Positions 9,273 to 19,931 of a stretch of 64,000 nucleotides of DNA are shown piece after piece. A model generated the notes under the pieces. The model saw only the letters and a list, made by a program, of their open reading frames with translations, made no database searches and was not told where the DNA came from. The stretch comes from Zerene cesonia (lineage: Eukaryota; Arthropoda; Insecta; Lepidoptera; Pieridae). The DNA lies in NCBI RefSeq assembly GCF_012273895.1, contig NC_052120.1, positions 6,643,967 through 6,707,966 of the forward strand, written 5' to 3'. The position numbers and the translations under genes are program-made. Position 1 is the stretch's first letter; each line of letters begins with the position of its first letter.

Positions 9273-12200
9273 CTATGAAAGGTTTTAACATTAATTAATA
9301 TAAAAAAAACAGGTAAATGCCTTAAATAATAACGATAAAAATAATGATCTATACGCTAACAAACTACATCGTAAATTATGTTATGTTTATGAAATGTTTC
9401 TCTCTTTGCTACTGCTATCTAACAATGTACTAGTTGATAAGAAAACATATATACAAGTGTGACTAAATCTTCCAAAGTTCACAAAATATACCTTATTAAG
9501 ATACAAATACCTGAAAGTAATATTGTATTTTCATAGCACGTCAGGCATGATTAAAATTTCAATAGAAAGATTTCAGAGTGAGCTACTTTGTTTCTCGAAT
9601 ACCTATTGTTCTTACAAGGACTTCCTTTTGCCAATAACCTATTATGTAATGATTTTATTCTCTTTTCAAAAGCGCTTCTAGAAGAAGTCTAAATAGACGC
9701 ATACAAATTAATAAATACCTATAATATATGTTTGAGTCTGAGTTTGATATTTTCTACCTTTTAACGTTTTGTATATTTCTAAAACATACTTACTATTGTA
9801 TGCCTGAATGTCCACCAAAAACTCATTAGCGGCATCCCAGTCAGGCAGGAATCCTTCTTGCACGGGTACAAGCGCGAAAGAATATCCTGAAAGTCGTTTA
9901 GGCAATTTTGTAGTATGCTGTAACTTGAGCACGCGTCTTTGCTTGTGTGGTAGGTGTAGAAAGTATCCAACCGACTAACGAGCAACCGACCAACGAGCCA
10001 ATTTTTAACCGACTAAAAAAAAGGTTGTTAATTGGGACAATATCTTTGTGTTTATTAACCCGGTTTCGGCTATGTCAACCATTTTGATGTCACGTGTTTC
10101 ATAATTTGAAATGTCATTAAAGGTCTAAGTAGTTCTGACATTTTGAATTAGTTATTTGTAAGAAGTAATTATCTTATCTGGAGTAGAATCTACGCCTGCA
10201 TTATATTTTATACAAATCTAATTAGAGTATCAAACATCTATTCATCCTTTTATAAATCCATCCAGTTTTTATATTAATTAATTAATTAATTCATAACTCC
10301 TACATAATTTAATTTTGCTGCTATTCTAATAATTTTATATAAGATCGTTGCTCTAAGATTTTCATAAAAAACACACTATAGAATCGATTAACTTACCAAG
10401 AACTGTAAGATTGGTGGGGTCTTCCGACATGTCTTCTTCCGCTGTCGCCATGTTACAGGTGGAGCATGTTATGTTGAACGTGAGATCACTTGAGGATGTA
10501 CTGGCTAGTTGTATCTGAAAACACAAATAATAATAGTAATATAGACCACAGTGGCCAGCCTAGATTATAAACAAAGAATTACCACAATTAGTTTAATGTA
10601 TTCACAGACTATAGAAATTATTCTATCAATTTTTATGTTTTGCAAGTTCCTTAAGTTATTCATGAAGGTTGTGATTTCGAGGGAGTGTACAAACAAAACC
10701 GTTGTATTAGATAAGAAAGTACTATATATAGGGTTTAATTTTAAAAGTGATATTGACTTAACTCAAATATATTTAAAGCAATTTTTTATTCGGAAAGGTT
10801 GTCATGCCGAGAAGAGTATTCGAGCGATATAGCTGTAGTTATTGGGTCTTTGTAAAGAATCATTTAAATTTAAACAAATATGAAACTTAAAACTATAATA
10901 AATTAAACATATAAATTATAGTTTTTGAAAAAAATTATAATATTATCATAAAAGTATTCAATTTAAAACTCACAAAGTCAGGAGGGTTCGGCTTATTTCC
11001 AAGCGAAACATGGTAGATGATTGAAACGTGTCCCTTGCTGTTATTGGCCGAACACTTGTATTCGCCCAGAGCACTTGCGTCGAAGGTCCTCAGCACGAAC
11101 ACAGAGCTATTGCCGTCTTCTGGAGTCAACACCTTAAAACATTTTATATGTTACTTTATAAATTTAACCTCGTATTATTTTTATAAATGTTAAGTATCTC
11201 TGTCCGTCTCTTAGTCACGTCTAAGCCGATGTGCATGAAATCTACCGAAATAGTTTGGGATCCGAGAAGGTATTTGGTATATTTTTTTATGGGATAACCT
11301 CGGACTTTCTTTTTCATTCTTTAGCTATGCGAAGTCTTGGCGAAAACTAATAATACATAACATAACAAAATCTTCTCAAAAAAGTATCCACAGAGTTATC
11401 GATGTATAAACGTACAACGATTTGAAGGTTAGATAGAAATAAGCAATTTTACCGTCTCAGTGTCCTGTAATTCTTCATCATAGCCATTTTGCCGTCTGTA
11501 CCAGCGGAATGTAGGCGGAGGATTGGCAATAACCGAACACGTAATATTCTTACTGTTGGAATAGAAAAATATATTAAAAATAAAATTAATTTAAAATATC
11601 AAAGTTATTTATATAAGGCTTCATCACTTTGAAATCGGGTTGATGAATGTATTCCGTAATAATTTTATTTTTAGAATAGCAGGTAGTTATCTAACAGCGA
11701 CTTGCTAGATCAAGGCGTTACTATTTCAGTCTCGCGGAGATGTCGGTTTACTCAGTTAAATATAAGATTTCAGTTTCGCGTATGAACTAACAAAAACTCA
11801 ACTCTTAGTCGTTTTGTACTACAAATATCCTACAAATTATTGAAAATTATCGTCTAAATTTGCACGACACTAATCTTTTAAAGATTAAAACATTTTATTC
11901 AATTAATCTTTATTCAGACAAACAAAGTTTTATGAGGAAATTTTTTACAACAATGTGAAGGCTAATTAAGCTTTCCATTATGACATTATTACTCACGTTT
12001 CGTTCATAATAGCGTAAACCTCTTCTGTCTTGTATTTCGAGTAGGACACCTCATTGTTTTCATCCACTAGAAAGGGCTTATCTAAAAATATAAACGTATT
12101 ATAATTGTTGATGTTCAGAAAACGTTCATAACTTAGATGCAGGATAAAATTCAGATTCAGTCCTTCGATCTATCGCATAATTTTTCTTATTCTTTTTTCA

Positions 12201-14486
12201 TGTAACCATGTTATTAATGCGAAAATATACTTTTGGTGTTCTTAAGATTAATCAATCGAGTTGGTAAAAATAAAGTTATATTTATTATTTGCATTATATA
12301 ATATAATTTTCCAGTCCAGTTAAAAATGATCATTCCTAACTATCGCAATCCGATCTAGAAAGCGAGCTAAGGAGAAATGGTACTGCGGATATCAAACGAA
12401 GCGCGAGATAAGGCTTAAGGCTTATAAAAGAATCCAATACTTACGGTTAACAATTAATTGCACTCTCCTGTCAGAGAAATGAGACAAAGCTTTTTGTGTA
12501 ACTCTGCAGACGTATTCATTGGTGTCTCTGTGGGTTAAGCTCTTAATTTCAAGCTGATAATTATCGCCTTTCATTTTAAGTATATATTTTTTGTGATCAT
12601 CTGTAAAAGATTTTATTTAGTCCCGGGTAATTTCATTATATCATATATTCTATTTGTAGGACTAGTTTTACATTATTTCAGGTTTTATAGAAAATTTATT
12701 TTTTAATATCACAACTGGTTGTTAAAAATTCCTATGCTATATTTACTCAATTGAATCAAAGAAATTGTCATGTTATGTTAATGAAAGGACAAAATCTGAC
12801 TTCAGAGTATGCTATACTATATATTAAATGTATCCAATTCATGTATCAATGTGATGTAAACTCCACATATATTTTCTTAGAAAACATTGTCAAAATATTA
12901 AATAAATTTACTTACTAGAAATTGGATCATTCTCGAGATACCACTGGATGATTGGAGCCGGGTAACCTTTCGCAATACAATCTAATTTCACAGATTTTCC
13001 TTCTTCCCCTTCAATAGTCTCGTATTTGTTTGAGATTACAGCTTTAACTATAACAACACAATATTATAAGTAGCAACTATAATACACGTCGTATGAATTC
13101 CTGTTGTTACTTATATTTATAACCAGTAATGCATTAGTAGTTTGTGAGAACAAGTGACCTTTTCTTATTAAAATTTGTAGGCTATTTAAATAGATTTCGC
13201 TTTGATATAATCACTCTAATATATATACGTGCATTGTATATACAAAGTATGACTTTAATACTTCGAAGAGACTAATTAGACTGTTGAACCGACCACTTGT
13301 TTTATTTATTTAATAATTTGTATTATGACTTAAATGCTGGGAGAAAGTTCTGGGATATTAATTAGTTCTTCTTAGAAATATTCTACGACGCAGAGGAATG
13401 ATTTAATGAGTAACTTTGGTAGAATTTGTATATTATGAGGAGAGGGATGAAACAACTTTGAGTTGCGGCATGATTTAGCAGAGTAATTTTATTCATGCTT
13501 TTTAAATTATCAAAGCAAGGATTATTTATTTAGCCTAGTTTGAACGTAGATTAAAAGCGAGCTTAGGTTTATTTAAGTATGTAGATGGGCTACTCGTATA
13601 TTATATATATTCATTTTGGTGGTTCATTCTGACAAGGCTGTATGTAAGATCTTCAAGAAACGTCATAGTTATTTTTTTTAGTTTTTTTCAACCAAAGGAG
13701 AATAATCCTTAATTATAAAGCATTTCAATGCTATAAAACTAAAAATTAAAACAGAATAATCCGGTTTGTTTTTGACGTAATATGATTACAAAATTTGGAA
13801 GGTTTATGAATGTTTGAGAGTGGCGGGAAATTTTGGTCTAACCTTTCGGGAAATGTGAGAAAATAATGCAATGCTTTATCTTATGAGAACTAGTATAATA
13901 AAATAGTTAATTAGCAAAACATACCACCAACAGTGATTTCAATAGACTCATTCAAAGAGCCTGCTCTGCACGTCCAGTTGCCACTATCTTCGATCATGGC
14001 ATCTTGTATGATGAGAGCCACAAGGCTACTAGCTAGTGTGTCATTCTTAGATCTCTCAACGTAAACTCGGGTGTTCTTTGAAGACCGACCTTCGACTACT
14101 GTGTCTTTTGGGGATATCCAGTCGATCATCTGTGAAGATAAGTTATAAAGATGTTATATAAAATACAGCCTTATAGTTTATGTTGCAATCCCATTTTGAT
14201 CAAAATCATCAATGCAATAACAAAAACATGAATCATTCCCTATAACCCAATAAGTTTCCCAGACAAATTGTATTTATTTATTATTTTCCTTCATTTATCA
14301 TTATTCATCATCATCATAACATTTCATTTATTGTCGGTTAAATTTCGATACAACTCCAGTTCTAACATACCTCTGGAAGATTCCGCCCTTTGCAGTATAT
14401 TGCCCTTTTGACACCGACGTTGTATACCGATGATCGTGCCATTACATGGAGATAGGGTTCTCCATCATCGGGACTCGTAGATAAAA
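9082..14486 (-). CDS. Gene B: three-Ig, one-FnIII GPI-type surface protein (first exon not found)
   Basis: Minus-strand gene with exons 14486-14371, 14129-13925, 13047-12916, 12600-12445, 12081-11997, 11552-11453, 11132-10974, 10514-10397, 9886-9794 and 9272-9082. All junctions are GT-AG and keep one frame, giving about 450 residues. Domains: Ig1 (AIYCKGRN, MIDWISP, EDSGNWTC), Ig2 (KLDCIAKGYPAPIIQWY, TNEYVC), Ig3 (NITCSVIANPPPTFRWYRR, LGEYKC), FnIII (YHVRVRTRNAAGFSDW), then LASQITLSFILILAIFSVYP and a stop three residues later. That C-terminus reads like a GPI-anchor signal. About eight N-glycosylation sequons suggest a secreted or surface protein. Ig1 begins in phase 1, so a signal-peptide exon remains upstream, possibly many kilobases away. 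The intron phases match gene A, and gene B has one extra intron in Ig3. The NCAM/fasciclin-2-like (fipi/CG33543-type) assignment is an inference from domains. Confidence 0.87.
9794..9886 (-). CDS. Gene B exon, middle of FnIII
   Basis: Minus-strand acceptor cgactttcag and donor gtaagt; phase 1 in and out, 93 bp. Encodes GYSFALVPVQEG, then LPDWDAANEFLVDIQAYN. Corresponds to gene A exon 6306-6428. Confidence 0.85.
9969..10040. repeat. 15-bp tandem pair plus ttaaccgactaaaaaaaagg repeat
   Basis: aaccgactaacgagc is followed directly by aaccgaccaacgagc (9969-9998), then tttttaaccgactaaaaaaa. A reverse-orientation relative (tttttttagtcggttgaaaa) lies near 30968. This is a dispersed repeat inside a gene B intron. 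Confidence 0.5.
10397..10514 (-). CDS. Gene B exon, start of FnIII
   Basis: Minus-strand acceptor gtgttttcag and donor gtaagt; phase 0 in, phase 1 out, 118 bp. Encodes SSSDLTFNITCSTCNMA and DPTNLTVLG. Two cysteines three residues apart (CSTC) are unusual for an FnIII domain and have no counterpart in gene A. Confidence 0.85.
10974..11132 (-). CDS. Gene B exon, second half of Ig3
   Basis: Minus-strand acceptor gttttaag and donor gtgagt; phase 0 in and out, 159 bp. Encodes SSVFVLRTFDASALGEYKC, the Ig E-F strands with the second Cys, and ends in the linker KPNPPDF. The matching gene A region is part of one undivided exon. Confidence 0.88.
11453..11552 (-). CDS. Gene B exon, core of Ig3
   Basis: Minus-strand acceptor ttccaacag and donor gtaaaa; phase 2 in, phase 0 out, 100 bp. 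Encodes KNITCSVIANPPPTFRWYRR, with the B-strand Cys and C-strand Trp. Confidence 0.88.
11997..12081 (-). CDS. Gene B exon, start of Ig3
   Basis: Minus-strand acceptor tatttttag and donor gtgagt; phase 1 in, phase 2 out, 85 bp. Encodes KPFLVDENNEVSYSKYKTEE and YAIMNET before joining KNITC. Equivalent to gene A exon 3903-3963. Confidence 0.84.
12445..12600 (-). CDS. Gene B exon, second half of Ig2
   Basis: Minus-strand acceptor cttttacag and donor gtaagt; phase 1 in and out, 156 bp. Encodes YQLEIKSLTHRDTNEYVCRV, the Ig E-F strand pattern, and ends RRVQLIVN before the inter-Ig linker. Confidence 0.9.
12916..13047 (-). CDS. Gene B exon, first half of Ig2
   Basis: Minus-strand acceptor gttatag and donor gtaagt; phase 1 in and out. 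Encodes EGKSVKLDCIAKGYPAPIIQ and WYLEND. Its 132 bp equal the length of the homologous gene A exon 1399-1530. Confidence 0.92.
13713..13750 (+). repeat. Fragment of the repeat tail also seen at 40.8-41.2 kb
   Basis: ataaagcatttcaatgctat followed by aaaactaaaaattaaa closely matches the tail of the two repeats at 40820-40904 and 41121-41205. Confidence 0.55.
13925..14129 (-). CDS. Gene B exon, second half of Ig1
   Basis: Minus-strand acceptor atcttcacag and donor gtatgt; phase 0 in, phase 1 out, 205 bp. Encodes MIDWISPKDTVVEG and AMIEDSGNWTCRAGS. The Met at its start is internal, not a start codon, because the upstream exon 14371-14486 joins in frame. Confidence 0.9.
14371..14486 (-). CDS. Gene B exon, first half of Ig1 (first exon found)
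   Basis: Minus-strand acceptor gttcgcag and donor gtatgt; phase 1 in, phase 0 out. Encodes SPDDGEPYLHVMARSS, then NVGVKRAIYCKGRNLPE with the first Ig cysteine. There is no signal peptide and no start codon in context, so an upstream exon is needed. Confidence 0.85.
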
Positions 14487-15699
14487 CTGCGAACAAACAA
14501 TACATCTATAATATAAGTCCTATAGATTCCACATATAAATCATCTAGCTACAGATAATAAATAACAATTGCGGCAGAAGTTTTCATCTTGCTAAGCCCTC
14601 TTGAGTATTGTAAATTATTGAGGTCTAGAATGATATTATTGTTTTCTGAATTCAGATCGAATAACGTGAAGCTACAAATGGAAGAAAAGAATTACAATGA
14701 CACGGACGGTTATATTAAACTAACATTGGTATATGCCTCCCGCCTTAAATGTCTGACGGGCAATGAGCTTCTGCTATACGAAAATTTAATTTCCTCCGTA
14801 CAAATGCAAACGCGAAATTAAATTGAAAATGTTATTTTAATACCGCTTAAAGGCTGTATCAAATATACTGTTAAATAAATCGAGATTTCGTTGGAAAGTA
14901 CTTTAGGCGTAAGCTATTGAGGGTAAAATGATAATATAGGTTAATACCACATGGAATAAATACTTAAGAAAATTGCAAATTTCAACTATATTTTCCTTTA
15001 GAATAGACAGAATTGAATAAAAATTTACATTTTACTCCTTATTATAAATGCGTATGTCTATCAATATTTTCTTCCCGCCGAATAGTTCAGAAAAATAAAC
15101 TTAAATTTAATTTAAATGTTATAAGAAAGTAATTGGCTTTTGTATAATGGTTATATGAAAAAAATATTAAATTCAAATGATTGGCGAAGTTCGTTGAAAG
15201 CTTTGGACGGGAATTCGTAAAGTTAAGCTTAACTTTAAACGCCTTTAATTTATATTCACATCACATTCCACTGAGTCGAATTTTGTGAAATTTGTGAGTT
15301 TATTGCTTGTTAATGAAAATATCACGTAATATTGTCACGTGCAAGTCGCCAATCGCAGTCAGAGTCGTAGTCCAAATAAAATGTCATATAAATTTATAAG
15401 ATATAGTCCACGTGTACCCGGTAACTGATGTAAAATGTTTCCATATATGTAAATCCGTTATATACGCTTTTAATAGATAATATACACCTAAATACAAGAC
15501 ATCAATAATTCAATCGATATTATTAAAAATATTCCCATTTGCTAATTATGCAATATCAGATGCTTTTCTTTGGATTTGTTTAAAAACAAGTATATTAAGT
15601 AGATTTATACAATTCTTTGTATCTATTATACTAAAAAATTTAATTAGTTAATAGTCCAATTTTTGAACAGCTTCCAATGTCTCTTCCTGGAAAACGAAA
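14487..15699. other. Probable gene B intron or upstream region, unannotated
   Basis: AT-rich. I see no exon, RNA gene or repeat that I can support. Confidence 0.5.
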
Positions 15700-15909
15700 T
15701 CACACTAATATTATAAATGTGAAAGTTTGTTTGTTTGGATGTTAGTTCGTCAATCATGCTGAAGCTTCTGAACGGATTTTGATGAAATCTGGTATACAGA
15801 CAGAGTATGAGCTGACTTGGATGACAGGATACTTTTTATCCTGATTAAATACTTCCTTGGGATAAAACAGGAATCTTGATATCCGGGCGGAGCCGGGACG
15901 AGCGTCTAG
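15700..15909 (+). mobile_element. Small Helitron-like element, copy 1
   Basis: Begins TC after an A and ends gacgagcgtCTAG before a T: the A|TC...CTAG|T layout of Helitron-like elements, seen in lepidopteran lep1-type repeats. It carries ttataaatgtgaaagtttg near its start and a GC-rich gggcggagccggg just before its end. 210 bp with no coding capacity. A close copy lies at 32057-32261. Confidence 0.75.
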
Positions 15910-17285
15910 TAAAATAAATAAGGAACAACCAAAATATCAAATTACCATCTTTATGTAGAGTAAAGTAATCAAATAAATGGCTCATACAAACATCGCCAGT
16001 CCATAATTAAATATTGGCCGCGCAAAGTGCCGACATGTGGCGTAAATGTCCATATAAACGTCGTTTTATGTAAAAATGGGAATGCGCAGAAGGGCTATTA
16101 TAGATATTTTGCCTAGTCTCTTTTTGTGAGCAACATGTATAAAAAAAGTATATTATAATATTATAATAGGATATTATATTAATAATTGTCTTTACTGTAA
16201 TTGCCCCATTATATTCTAAATCAACAGAATAGATACCAACTAATACAGAATAAAGTAATAAATCTTAGCAAGATAATTTCGCTGCCCTTGCCCTGAATAT
16301 CCACAGTAAAACAACCAATTAATCCTTCAACTATTTTCCATTTGTTGCGTTCGAAATTGATTACACAAAGAATGTTAAACAGGGCGGTCGGAACGCTGAA
16401 ATTTGTTTAAACTTGTTTCGGGACCGGAACGAACAAATGACTGTGGTTACCGTGCACGAAATTGAGTAAGCCCTGTATACTTCATGCATGCGCGGATCTT
16501 CTGTGCTGTTTACATTATTTACACAGTTTGATTGTTATGTCACAGTTTCAGGAGTAATAGTGCGGGCCTACATGTTATTAATATTGTATTAAACTGCAGT
16601 TATTGACGCTGTTTTTATAGGGAATACACTAATAATGTTTATCACAATTATGAGGCAGCTAACTTAAATAAAAGAGCGAGGAATGCAATATTGACAGTGC
16701 ACATTATCCGAGTTCCCAGTTTCAACATTTTTTTCATAGTCTTTCTGGAGATGTCTTTACTGGGTGGTCGTAAATTGCTTTCAGGAATGCCATTGTCACT
16801 TCACTGTGTGAAAAAATTGCAATGCAAATGATGATGAATAGCAATAGAATCATAAAGTAATAAACATCAAATTTATGATACATGGAAACGAATGAATTGG
16901 ATTCCTAATTTATTTAAATTGTTTAATATATATTTGTGAAATAATATGAACGATGTACAAGGCACGTCGTGAATAGACCAGTATTTCCTTTAGTGTCAGG
17001 CTGCCAATATTGTGAGCAGCAAAAATATGAATTCAGAAATATTTTACCTACAGTTTCAATCCATTCAAACGTCATACTTATAAATTCATATCAAGAAAGA
17101 TAAAATTTTCAAGAAGTGATTCGAATCATATTCTTTGCTGGTAAGACGACCGAGTGAGCTTAAAGATTGATGCCCGTAAAAGTCGAAAGCTTTTGAAGAG
17201 TTGAAACAGGCGTATCTATACTTGATCATACAATATTACACAGTAAATATTTTCTTTGATAAATGTAATCTTTTACATACATACC
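15910..17285. other. Non-coding, no supported feature
   Basis: AT-rich with two less AT-rich patches near 16010-16100 and 16300-16520 that match no repeat in the window. I see no ORF or exon. Confidence 0.4.
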
Positions 17286-17410
17286 TATGTTTTTAGAGTT
17301 CCGTATTCAAAAGGTTAAATGGCATACTATTTGCTATTAGTCTGTCTGTCTATCTGTCCATCCGTCTGTTACCAAGCTGGATCACATGAACCATGATAAA
17401 ATTTTAAGAG
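17286..17410 (+). repeat. Degenerate dispersed repeat (gttccgta ... (GTCT)n ... atgaa)
   Basis: tttttagagttccgtattca is followed about 40 bp later by gtctgtctgtctatctgtcc and ggatcacatgaa. This order resembles a common lepidopteran short repeat; the copy is old. Confidence 0.4.
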
Positions 17411-18936
17411 ATTATAATATAATTCTGTTGCTACTATAACCAAAAAATTAAAAGTCCTATCTGTGAAATGTTTGGTACGTTCATGAACTAATTCTAGGGA
17501 CCATTTATTAACAGGTTTAGCATTTATTAGCGTCCAATTCACACTTGACCAGTTTTTTACTTTCATTCTTTGAATAATGTAAAACAGCATTTAATGTAAT
17601 TTTGTATTTTAAGTTTATATTTCAATTTGTAATTTGTTTATATCAAGTAGTGTTAGATTTATCAAACTGATAGCTACCTACAATTTTAAACTACATACAC
17701 GACTATTCATAACAAATGTGGTTTTACATTAAGAACCGATCGTATGACTCAAGTACGACTATATAAATAACATCGGAGAACATTAAATCCCATCTTTAAA
17801 AGAAAGCACATCCATCATTTGGAAAATTATTGATATTTTTGCTGAATACTGATCCAATGATAGATGGTCTCCATTAAGCAAGTTGGTTTCTTGTTTATTT
17901 TGAATAAGTATTGGGTAACTGACGCAATTAAGCTCAAGGTGCGAAGTAATACCTGTCACAATGATTAATAACCCTTAAAACCTGCAAAGGCCCAAATTAT
18001 TAAAATATTGTACATAATTTAACAACCTATACTGTGTTTTCTTTGTACAGATTCCTTTCGTTTGACTCGGCAGTTTTCACATTTCACCCTATTTCAGATT
18101 GAAACCTCTTATGTTACCTTGTGATACATGCAATAACCTATAAAGGAATGTTCAAAACTATATCCATCCGTATATTGAGCACTTCAGTATTTGTATTGTT
18201 ACTTTTCGATGGAAATGTACCTTATTTAAAATGTTATATTGTTGTAGTATAGGTAATCAATATCACTGAAGATTTATATTCAATTCATTCAGATTTTAAA
18301 CGCGATTTATTCATTATATTATTAACCCTAAATTTCGCATTTTACTTCTTGTTGCTCCCAAAACGTTTTAAGGCAAAAGAGGATGCTAAGAAGCATGTAA
18401 TATATTATGATATACTTTATAATGATAGCACGTTCGCATCACCATCAGTGTTGCCTTAAGTTATGAATATAGTTACACGTAACGAGCACCACTTAGCTTG
18501 AAATTTAATAAAACACACGTCACTCCCATATGCCTGCAGTGAATAAATAAAGCAGCGTTTTGCACACTCACTTTACCGTGTTCGTCAATGTCTTGAGCAA
18601 AGAGCTTACGAAATCCCTCTTTGTAATATGATGAATATGGGATATGTTTGTTGTTAAATTTAGCCTCACTCAGCCCTTACTGTGCCGATATTATAATCGA
18701 TTGTTAAATAATGAACAGCGTTTTGATAGCTTGTATGATATATATTGCATTCAGTAATATTGGTATCTGGATCCGGACCCAGAAATAAATATTTAGTGGC
18801 TAATTGTCGAAATAATGGGATAGTGATTTTTATCTTTATTACAGTGTGATTGTAGTGTATTATTATTGTAGTACGTTTATGATTATGTACGTTGTGAACT
18901 TTTATACTAAAGATTTAGTTATTTAGTGTGAAAATC
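17411..18936. other. Non-coding, no supported feature
   Basis: AT-rich; no exon, RNA gene or recognisable repeat. Confidence 0.4.
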
Positions 18937-19236
18937 GAGCACGCTTGGTGATAAATTGGGCCAACTCGCACCAAGGAAGGTACCACACCCCCACAAAAGA
19001 TCGGCGTGAAATAGTAGCGTACTACTGTGTTTCGTTGGGAGAGTGAGGGGAGACGGAGGCCCATATCCTTTTTCTCACCCATTCCAGACCATTCCTCTAT
19101 TCCCATCGTCAATCCTTTCCTGTTGCTGTGCCCCTTAAAAGCGGGAAACGCTTGCAACAGCCCTACCCTTGCAAATTTTCACGGGCGGTGGTGATCGGTT
19201 ACCATTAGACGAACAGTTGCCCGCTATCGCATAAAA
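18937..19236 (+). repeat. Dispersed repeat, gggccagctcgcaccgggg family, copy 1
   Basis: Contains gggccaactcgcaccaagga, ggcgtgaaatagtagcgtac, cggaggcccatatccttttt and, near the end, cgggcggtggtgatcggtta. The same order of blocks recurs at 30692-30935 (+), and in part at 36620-36935 (-) and 27346-27545 (-). Probably a non-LTR retroelement 3' part or SINE; the family name is not known to me. Confidence 0.75.
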
Positions 19237-19742
19237 AAGGAAAGGCACATAACATGCGAGCTGGCCATAAACTTGTAATTCTAATTGTGGTAAAGTCTTA
19301 AACAATTCTTTTAAAATAATTCGAAGAGATGGAAATTCTTTACTCATATTTTATAAATATTGTAATTTACCAATTAAAAGTAACTAGTATTAGTTTTTTA
19401 TATATCATGTATCAATTTTGTTGGTCTGTATTTCATTCAAATTTGCCTAAAAAACTGTATGGTTTGATTTTTAAATGAAACAAATTGGAAAAACGTCACA
19501 GGTGGATTCTGTTAGGCGCAGCCAGGTGGCCAAACCAATTCTCCATTTTACATATAGAAACATTGTAGTATATACATACGTTACCGGCAGTCTGGATAAT
19601 TTACAAAATACCTATGCAATATAATATAAAATATTTATAATTTCACGGGTGAAATATTGTAAATATAATTGTCGAATAGATACTTTTTCCTCGCATTGCC
19701 TAGGTATTGTATAGAATATGGAATTTTGCATTATATCATTGA

Positions 19743-19931
19743 CTAGCGGTCCGCCCCGGCTTCGTCCGTAGTACATATATAGCCTATAGACTTCCTCAAT
19801 AAATGGGCTGTCTAACACTAAAAGAATTTTTCAAATCGCTGCTGGTCCGATTTTCCTGAGATTAGTGCGTTCAAACAAACAGATAAACAAACAAACAAAC
19901 AAACTCTTCAGCTTTATAATAATAGTATAGA
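19743..19931 (-). mobile_element. Small Helitron-like element, second subfamily
   Basis: On the minus strand it begins TC after A, carries a (GTTT)n run and the block gaacgcactaatctcagga, and ends cggaccgCTAG before T. 189 bp, non-coding. A related truncated copy lies at 27813-27951. Confidence 0.7.

Noticed and set aside
13911..14129. Start codon of gene B at the ATG at 14127-14129
   Set aside because: The ATG is the first codon of an internal exon. Upstream exon 14371-14486 joins it in frame and supplies the first Ig1 cysteine.
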